Of a stretch of 64,000 nt of DNA, positions 58,632-64,000 are shown one piece after another. The position numbers and the translations under genes are program-made. This DNA comes from Bin22 sp965207275 (GTDB lineage Bacteria; Chloroflexota; Dehalococcoidia; Lucifugimonadales; UBA3495), in contig CBDBMH010000002.1 in the NCBI GenBank assembly GCA_965207275.1, positions 2,728,001 to 2,792,000 on the forward strand, written 5' to 3'. The first letter of the stretch is position 1. The number at the start of each line of letters is the position of its first letter. Under the pieces are notes generated by a model, which searched no databases, was not told the origin of the DNA, and saw only the letters and a program-made list of their open reading frames with translations.

Positions 58632-59759
58632 TTACACCACCCCCAGCATTTCATAGCTTCCCCCCACAACGTCCTTTCCGTCCAACCCCAGCCAGCGTTC
58701 CACCAGGGTGGCGTAGAGGCCCCGGTAGTCGTAGCTGAAGTGCAGGTCGCCTTCCAGCAAATCGGGTTCGCGCAAGGACGGAAATTCGTTGTACTGGCCT
58801 CCTTTCACCGGCGCGCCCATCACCATGGACAGGCCGCCCGAACCGTGGTCGGAGCCGGAGCCGTTGTCCTTCACCCGGCGGCCGAACTCGGTGAATACCA
58901 GCATCACCACCCGGTCCTCCACGTTGTGCTCTCGCAGGTCGGCGAAAAAGCAGGAAATGGCGTCGGATAACTCCGTCCACAGCTGGGTGTGGACCGCCAT
59001 CTCGGCGGCGTGGGTGTCATAGCCGCCGTGCTGGGTGTAGAAAACCCGTGTCCCCAGGTCTGCCAGCAGCACCTGGGATATGGCCTTCAGGTTCCGGGAG
59101 ATAGCGTTGTCGCCATACTCCACCGTCGACTCATACTTTTCCGGCGCGGCGCTCAGGATGTCTGCGCCTTTCAGGGCATCCAGCCCCGTCCGGCCCAGAT
59201 AGTCCATGGTGGGACCGGAGCCCATGGCCGGCGAATACATGCGAGCGAAAACGTCCAGGGCCCTGGTGCGAGCCTCCTCCTGGGGGATAGACGTCAGCAG
59301 TCCGTAGTTTTCCAGCACCGCCACCGACGCCACCGGCACCCCAGGCAGGGCCAGGGCCCGGGGCAGTCCCCGCCCGAAGTTGACGCCCGTCAGTACGTTC
59401 TCACCGTGGGGATCCAGGTCGCGGATTACCTTGCCCAGCCAGCCCTCGGTGCCAATCTTGTCCGGTTCGCAGGTATGCCAGATATCCATGGAGCGGAAAT
59501 GGGAGCGGTTGGGGTTGGCGTAGCCCACCCCGTGGACCACAGCCACGTCGCCCCGGTCGTACAACTCCTTGACGGGAGCCAGCGCCGGATTGAAGCCTAC
59601 CTTGTAGTCCAACGACAGCACACGCTCCGGTGAGACGTTCACTGTAGGCCGGTTTTCGTAGTACAAGGGCTCCCCGTACGGTACGACCGTGTTCATGTAA
59701 TCGTTGCCGCCGGTAAGCTGGAGGACAACCAGAACCGGATCTTTGCTGGTGGTGGTCAT
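58632..59759 (-). CDS. DUF1501 family protein, second copy
   Basis: 375 residues, paralogue of the protein at 3,562-4,698 with the same blocks in the same order: DPVLVVLQLTGGNDYMNTVVPYGEPLYY, RSHFRSMDIWHTCEPDKIGTEGWLGK, YDTHAAEM, FTEFGRRVKDNGSGSDHGSGG. No DUF1800 gene adjoins it. No signal peptide. As a lone copy it could serve another partner, or be a duplicate of the operon gene. ATG with a GGAG about nine bases ahead. Function unknown. Confidence 0.88.
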   Translation of the reverse strand: MTTTSKDPVLVVLQLTGGNDYMNTVVPYGEPLYYENRPTVNVSPERVLSLDYKVGFNPALAPVKELYDRGDVAVVHGVGYANPNRSHFRSMDIWHTCEPDKIGTEGWLGKVIRDLDPHGENVLTGVNFGRGLPRALALPGVPVASVAVLENYGLLTSIPQEEARTRALDVFARMYSPAMGSGPTMDYLGRTGLDALKGADILSAAPEKYESTVEYGDNAISRNLKAISQVLLADLGTRVFYTQHGGYDTHAAEMAVHTQLWTELSDAISCFFADLREHNVEDRVVMLVFTEFGRRVKDNGSGSDHGSGGLSMVMGAPVKGGQYNEFPSLREPDLLEGDLHFSYDYRGLYATLVERWLGLDGKDVVGGSYEMLGVV

Positions 59760-59870
59760 GGCATCCGCTCCTTCTGTGGCTGGAGTGTGGGGGAAAGGGC
59801 TTCATGAGAGAGTTTACCATACGGCGCGCCGGAGGTGGTTCCGGTGAATCAGGGCGGTCCGGGCAAACTC

Positions 59871-59902
59871 CATATGCTTCGGGGAAGACCCCTCGTTCCC
59901 GC
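59871..59902. repeat. dispersed repeat CATATGCTTC..., copy A
   Basis: CATATGCTTCGGGGAAGACC and the next 12 bases match 28 of 32 positions of the copy at 60,719-60,750. Confidence 0.6.
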
Positions 59903-59918
59903 CTGGGGAGACCCTTGC

Positions 59919-59964
59919 ATAACCGCCATTCCGGCATAACCGCCATTCCGGCTTTCGCCGGAAT
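59919..59964. repeat. 17-bp tandem repeat and hairpin
   Basis: ATAACCGCCATTCCGGC twice in tandem (59919-59935, 59936-59952); the second runs into an 8-bp hairpin ATTCCGGC/GCCGGAAT (loop TTTC), the dispersed 'ATTCCGGCTTTCGCCGG' type of palindrome. Confidence 0.7.
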
Positions 59965-60315
59965 CCAGAGGAGCTTGGGGTAAGCACCGACACGGACTCG
60001 ATTGAACTGGCAATTTGATTGGATCCCAGGTCCCGCAAAGTTCTCCCCGCTCGGGAACCTCGAACCCGGAAACGGCGCAGTTCCCCTTAATCGACTACTG
60101 CACCCCTTTGGCCCGAATCAGAATGCCACTGCCTCGGTGACATCTGCCTCTTGATTACCCGGGTAACCCTTCCCTACCATACTTCCATGGCCCATTCACG
60201 TCATAGCCCTGCCAAGCTCAGAACACCCCGTTCCCTGAGGGTGCGGCATCCGCGCCAGGCGGGCCCCTGGGGGGAGGACCGGAGGCCTGTCCTCCCCGAC
60301 TCAAGGCTGGAAAGT

Positions 60316-60460
60316 GGCCCAAAACGGCCCGGAATGGCCCGGAATGGCCCACCTGGTCTACCCGTTTCCTATCTGGCCAGCGGCCCATTTTCGGGCCACC
60401 GGGGCATCATCCGACCCACCCTCCAGATACGAAACGGCCCAAAACGGCCCAAAATGGCAC
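60316..60460. repeat. 10-bp-phased GGCCC repeats
   Basis: GGCCC starts at 60,316, 60,326, 60,336, 60,346, then 60,436, 60,446, with GGCAC at 60,456: exact 10-base spacing, and the two clusters are 120 bases apart, so all are in register. Linkers are AAAAC or GGAAT. Confidence 0.8.
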
Positions 60461-60718
60461 GGAAATCAAAAAAATTTGCATTTTTGAAGACCTTGAGGGA
60501 AGCGGCAACCCATTGGCTGGCCCACTCAGCGTTCCCTATTCGGTCATTCGGAGGCAGGAATCGTAGGGGTCCGCCTCAGGCGGATGGCTGCCCTGTTCCA
60601 CCCACAAAACTACCTGAAACGGAACGCTACCGCTGGCCCACCTTCCAGACCTCCAAATAGGTGGTTGGTCTTTCCGTCCCGACGGAACTTGGAGGGGGCC
60701 AGTCCCCAGGACAACGGC

Positions 60719-60750
60719 CATATGCTTCTGGGAAAACCCGTCGTTTCCGC
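60719..60750. repeat. dispersed repeat CATATGCTTC..., copy B
   Basis: Second copy, four mismatches in 32 from the one at 59,871-59,902, same orientation. Confidence 0.6.
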
Positions 60751-60903
60751 GCCGGTAGAATATCCGCCTCTGGCGGGCGAGAACCTCGAACCGGGAGAAA
60801 GGGCGTTTTCCCCCTGTCCGGCAGCTGAACGCCTGTTGTCGGAATCAAAGTGCGCCTGCCCCGTCAGGGCTGCGAAGGCAGTTGCGGCAGGATGGCTAAA
60901 GCG

Positions 60904-61716
60904 TCAAAAGGGTGGTAGCGTAGCTTCTAGTTCCCTCAGCCGCCGACGGCGCTCCTGCACATCTGGCAGGTGTTGGGCCATCAGGGCCCAGAATTCGGAG
61001 GAATGGTTCATGTGGGTCAGGTGGCAAAGTTCGTGGACAACTACGTACTCGGTCAGGGCCGGTTCCAGCATGGCCAGCCGCCAGTTGAAACGCAGGTTTC
61101 CCGTGTGGGAGCAACTTCCCCAGCGCCGTTTCTGGTTACGGATTCGCACCGTGGGGACGGTCCCGTTGCCCAGGGCCGGCAGCCAGCGGGCCAGGTGTTC
61201 GTTAATCTGCTCACCGGCGCGGTGGGCGTACCAGGTCATCAGCGCTGCCTCTACCTGTTGACCCCGCGTTGCATCGTCAAGGTCCGGCGGAACCGAAACC
61301 TCCAGCCGCCGCCGGTCTCGCGTCACTTCAGGCAGGCCGGTGGCCGTTGATACTACGCCCTGCACCCAGAGGGTCAGGTCGGCCCCCCGAAAGGGCAGCT
61401 TCTCACCCGACAGGAATGTGGGCGCCTCCGGTTTTGCTGGGGCCGCGTCCAGCTTGGAAAGAATCCACCGGGCTTTCTGACGTACCATTTCCTCGGCCTG
61501 GCCGTTGGTGGTCCTGTAGGGCACGGCCACCACCACCTCGCCCGATACTATGGAGACTTGGTACGTCTTTCTTCGCTGGCGGCTGCGCCGGATTCGGTAC
61601 TCGATGGCCCTGTCACCCACCTTGATCCTTTTCAGTGGGCCAGCCGAACCGGCCTTGCCGGCGACAACGGGGCGAGGGCATTGAGGGCGCTGAGAGGAGG
61701 GGAGGACGTTTCCCAT
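60904..61716 (-). CDS. YgjP-like (DUF45) zinc metallopeptidase-fold protein
   Basis: 270 residues, ATG 61716. RIRRSRQRRKTYQVSIVSGEVVVAVPYRT start; core block NQKRRWGSCSHTGNLRFNWRLAMLEPALTEYVVVHELCHLTHMNHSSEFWALM (about 188-240) with HELCH zinc motif and the distal His in NHSSEFW, exactly the DUF45/YgjP pattern. Soluble. Such proteins sit near type I restriction genes or alone; here no restriction genes are near. Peptidase activity has not been shown for most members. Confidence 0.88.
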   Translation of the reverse strand: MGNVLPSSQRPQCPRPVVAGKAGSAGPLKRIKVGDRAIEYRIRRSRQRRKTYQVSIVSGEVVVAVPYRTTNGQAEEMVRQKARWILSKLDAAPAKPEAPTFLSGEKLPFRGADLTLWVQGVVSTATGLPEVTRDRRRLEVSVPPDLDDATRGQQVEAALMTWYAHRAGEQINEHLARWLPALGNGTVPTVRIRNQKRRWGSCSHTGNLRFNWRLAMLEPALTEYVVVHELCHLTHMNHSSEFWALMAQHLPDVQERRRRLRELEATLPPF

Positions 61717-61971
61717 GGGATTCCCGTACCAGGTTTTCCATATTTGCCACCATTATTTCAAGCGGTTCGATCAGGCGCAATAGTCCCGCCTTGGTCTACG
61801 CATCTCCGTGTAGGTAATTCGCACATTTCTCCGGCCCCAGGTGTGCGGCCCGCGTATGACGCCGTCACCGCCATGCCGACGGGTTACCGGCCATTGCCTC
61901 CGTTGCTACCATTCTTTAGTGATGGTATTCTGGGAAAACCGGAAACGGTGGTGTTAGTGGCACACTTCTTG

Positions 61972-63444
61972 ATGCAATTGGCGAGTATCTGGGCAGGTAC
62001 GCCCCGAAGACCGCAATTAGTGGCCGCCACGTTAGTGATCGTTACGCTGGCCGGTTGCGGCAACCTTCCGTCGCTGGACCCCGACGCAACCGCTACGCCG
62101 TCTGGGTCAACTTCAACGGAGATCGCCGGGCCGTCGCCTGAGCAAGCCTCCGATTCAGGAGTAAATCCGTCCTTGGCTGTTGACCGCATTGCCTACATAG
62201 GCCCTTATGGAGACCTCTTCACGGTCAACCCCGACGGCAGCGACCAACGGCGGCTTACCGGGGTCAGCCGAGTTCGTTCCCGCCCCTCAGACCCGGCCGG
62301 ACCGGCCAGTCCTTCAGACGCCGCGGCCTTTTACTCGGTGCAGGACCTGGACTTTAACGAGTCCTACGCCTGGCCTACCTGGTCGCCCGACGGGACCAGG
62401 CTGGCGGTTTCCCGGGTGCAGATTGCTCCCAACCGTTCGCTGGAAGTGTCGGTCCAGGTAATCGACGCCGTCACCGGGATCAGCCGGATCGTGTACGAGA
62501 ACGACGTACCCGGCCTGATTGCCGATGGGTCGCCCCACTACCTTTACTGGTCGCCCGACGGTGAATTGTTGTCCTTTCTGGCCACCACCCGCCAGGGTAT
62601 GACCCTGTTCGCCGTGAATCCCGATACATCCGATGGCGCCGTCGCCCTGGAACGGGGCGCGCCCCTTTACTTCAGCTGGAGCGGCGACGGGCAAGCCCTC
62701 ATTGTCCACTCCCGGGACGAGGTCAAGCTTCTGCGCCGCCCTTTGCTGGTGGATGATCCCCAGCACCTTGCCAGCGCTGTCGGCTTCCGAACGCCGGCGC
62801 TTTCGGTCGATGGAGAGAGCTGGGCCTGGTCCGGCGGGGATGCCACCAGCAGTGTCATCTACGTGGGTGGCGGCGGCGGGAATACGGCGCTGCATATCCT
62901 GGATGCCGGGCCGTTGGTGGCCTTTATGTGGTCGCCGGACGGCCGAACCCTGGCAGTAGCGGACAATCCGGATCCCCAGGGACGCATATACCAGCGCCTT
63001 CGGCTGGTGTCTTCCGACGGTAGTGGCCTGCGGACCCTGGTGGAAGAACCGCTGCTGGCCTTCTACTGGGCCCCCAACAGTGCGCTCCTGGCCTGGGTTG
63101 GCGTGGACGCCGAAGAGCAGGTGTTTGAAATGAAGGCTTCTCCCGTGGTGGAAGCGGGTCAATCGGCCCTCGCCCAACCACCGGATGCGCGGGAGTTGTT
63201 CCGGTTCAGGCCCAGCGGCGAAACCTTCACCATGTTCAGTTTCTTTGACCAGTATGCTTATTCCCACTCGCCGTGGTCGCCCGATAGCACTCGCCTGGTG
63301 GTGGCAGGCTCGGAAGGCCCCGTGGCGGAACGGCGCAACGGCAACAGTGCCACCGGCGCCCGGGTGTACGTGCTGGACGCGGTGGGGGACACGCCTCCCT
63401 CGGAAATTGCCCAGGGCAGCGTGGCCTTCTGGTCGTGGAATTAG
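61972..63444 (+). CDS. TolB-like WD40 beta-propeller lipoprotein
   Basis: 490 residues from the ATG 61972; other in-frame starts (GTG 61951, ATG 61873) are possible. Signal peptide LVAATLVIVTLAGC (lipobox LAGC), then a disordered linker, and a propeller with 'YxGPYGDLFTVNPDGSDQRRLTG', 'SYAWPTWSPDGTRLAVSRV', 'YYWSPDGELLSFLATTRQGMTLFAVNPDTSD' and 'WSPDGRTLAVADNPD' repeats (TolB/DPP-N type). Extracytoplasmic, anchored to the membrane. TolB-like proteins scaffold other factors; partner unknown. Followed 21 bases on by the next lipoprotein gene. Confidence 0.8.
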   Translation: MQLASIWAGTPRRPQLVAATLVIVTLAGCGNLPSLDPDATATPSGSTSTEIAGPSPEQASDSGVNPSLAVDRIAYIGPYGDLFTVNPDGSDQRRLTGVSRVRSRPSDPAGPASPSDAAAFYSVQDLDFNESYAWPTWSPDGTRLAVSRVQIAPNRSLEVSVQVIDAVTGISRIVYENDVPGLIADGSPHYLYWSPDGELLSFLATTRQGMTLFAVNPDTSDGAVALERGAPLYFSWSGDGQALIVHSRDEVKLLRRPLLVDDPQHLASAVGFRTPALSVDGESWAWSGGDATSSVIYVGGGGGNTALHILDAGPLVAFMWSPDGRTLAVADNPDPQGRIYQRLRLVSSDGSGLRTLVEEPLLAFYWAPNSALLAWVGVDAEEQVFEMKASPVVEAGQSALAQPPDARELFRFRPSGETFTMFSFFDQYAYSHSPWSPDSTRLVVAGSEGPVAERRNGNSATGARVYVLDAVGDTPPSEIAQGSVAFWSWN

Positions 63445-63465
63445 GGCAAATCCGGACTCCTCGAG

Positions 63466-64000
63466 ATGGAGAACCGTTTCCGGCAGTTGCGAGTCACGCT
63501 GTTCCCCATTCTCTTGGCAGGGCTGTGGGTGTTAACGGTGGCATGTATCCAACCCCCAGGCCCCACCATCACCCCCCCGCCCACACCCACTCCCGTACCG
63601 ACCCCGACACCCACGCCGCCCCCGGATCCCGGCGCCATCCTCGCCCGCGCCGCTGATCAATTGAGGTCGGAGCGCTACCTGGAGTTTGTGCTGGAGCACC
63701 CCACGGGCGGCACCCCCCTGGCAACGGGCCTGGACCTTGTCGGCGCCGAGGGTGTGGCCATTCTCCCTGACCGGTTCCGGTTGGAGCTGGATATGGAGGC
63801 TTCGGGCACGGTGCTGGAGCTGGACGTAATTGTGGTGGGAGAGCGGGCCTATATGACCAACCTTTTCGGCGGGGCCTGGGAATCCGTTCCCAAGGAGCAG
63901 ATCCCCTTCCGCTTCGACTTTGTGACTGAGTCGATGACCGGCCTGCTGGCCGAGATGGATGACCCGATCTTGTTAGGAGCTGAGGAGCTTGCAGGTCTTT
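63466..64000 (+). CDS. LppX/LprG-like lipoprotein, 5' part (truncated by window)
   Basis: Starts at ATG 63466 and stays open to the last base, so the 3' end is outside. Signal peptide LFPILLAGLWVLTVAC with lipobox LTVAC, then a TPPPTPTPVPTPTPTPPPD linker, then a beta-alpha domain: AILARAADQLRSERYLEFVLEHPTGG, FRLELDMEASGTVLELDVIVVGERAYMTN, the pattern of LppX/LprAFG lipid-carrier lipoproteins of Actinobacteria and relatives. Role in lipid or lipoglycan transport is known of the family only. The linker resembles the one in the protein at 238-1152. Confidence 0.75.
   Translation, partial: MENRFRQLRVTLFPILLAGLWVLTVACIQPPGPTITPPPTPTPVPTPTPTPPPDPGAILARAADQLRSERYLEFVLEHPTGGTPLATGLDLVGAEGVAILPDRFRLELDMEASGTVLELDVIVVGERAYMTNLFGGAWESVPKEQIPFRFDFVTESMTGLLAEMDDPILLGAEELAGL

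Larger units (their letters stand above)
59965..60903. other. non-coding region with phased repeats
   Basis: Frames in this stretch, such as 60,151-60,660, have no start signals and a repeat-driven composition. I see no gene. It holds the phased GGCCC repeats and the second copy of the CATATGCTTC repeat. Confidence 0.4.

Noticed and set aside
60151..60660. 169-codon plus-strand frame in the repeat region.
   Set aside because: No start signal; its sequence is made by the phased GGCCC repeats and dispersed repeats; no family resemblance.
1..64000. CRISPR arrays, rRNA and tRNA genes.
   Set aside because: No regularly spaced identical repeats of CRISPR length, no conserved rRNA segments and no cloverleaf with a T-loop GGTTCGAATC-type core were seen by reading; a covariance search was not possible here.

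Overview
The window is a 64 kb, GC-rich, gene-dense bacterial chromosome segment. Gene content points to Chloroflexota, probably a Dehalococcoidia/SAR202-like lineage: paired DUF1800/DUF1501 genes with an NHL protein, flavin-dependent luciferase-like oxidoreductases, Thr/Pro-rich lipoproteins, a fused siroheme decarboxylase and a nickel superoxide dismutase. This placement is inferred from content; there is no rRNA in the window. I found no tRNA, rRNA or CRISPR array.

Layout. 0-6 kb (plus strand): end of a histidine kinase, a cell-surface Ig-like protein, a carboxymuconolactone-decarboxylase-like protein, then DUF1800, DUF1501 and NHL genes, closed by a palindromic terminator. 6-15 kb (minus): a small haem-motif-less protein, MoaB/MogA, SucCD, HflKC and FtsH, broken by repeats and one small plus-strand gene. 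15-18 kb (plus): a DUF971 protein and a PhoB/PhoR-like two-component pair. 18-23 kb (minus): sulfite reductase and a uroporphyrinogen-III synthase, preceded by a remarkable regulatory leader, plus a VOC protein. 23-37 kb: LLM oxidoreductase, TldD-like protease, coiled-coil membrane proteins, malic enzyme, IlvD, a HicAB module, an AI-2E-type permease and Ni-SOD. 35.7-46.3 kb (minus): a tetrapyrrole cluster (regulator, AhbAB fusion, precorrin-2 dehydrogenase, HemA, HemC, inserted HicBA, CobA-HemD fusion, HemB, a dead gene, HemL). 46-51 kb (plus): ABC-2 exporter, a second LLM enzyme, Pcm, IscA. 51-64 kb: YbaY-like lipoprotein, MFS permease, PPOX protein, ThDP enzyme, peptide-type substrate-binding lipoprotein, second DUF1501, YgjP-like metalloprotease, and two surface lipoproteins, the last cut by the window end.

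The standout is the leader of the sulfite reductase gene (minus strand, about 21,763-21,934). A strong promoter places the start of transcription 0-3 bases before an ATG that opens an 18-codon ORF encoding MLVNNICRCVCICTCPPT, with five cysteines at alternating positions. Downstream are four RNA segments that can pair as 1:2, 2:3 (antiterminator) or 3:4 (a terminator with seven U's), ahead of the reductase gene. This is the architecture of ribosome-mediated transcription attenuation sensing cysteine, built on a leaderless polycysteine ORF.

The second notable structure is a hicBA toxin-antitoxin module directly after the 3' end of hemC, flanked by 58-bp direct repeats (55/58 identical), one being the end of hemC itself. 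It looks like an insertion that replaced the gene's tail with its own copy. The tetrapyrrole cluster and the sulfite reductase operon together supply and use siroheme; the AhbAB fusion suggests haem is made through the siroheme branch.
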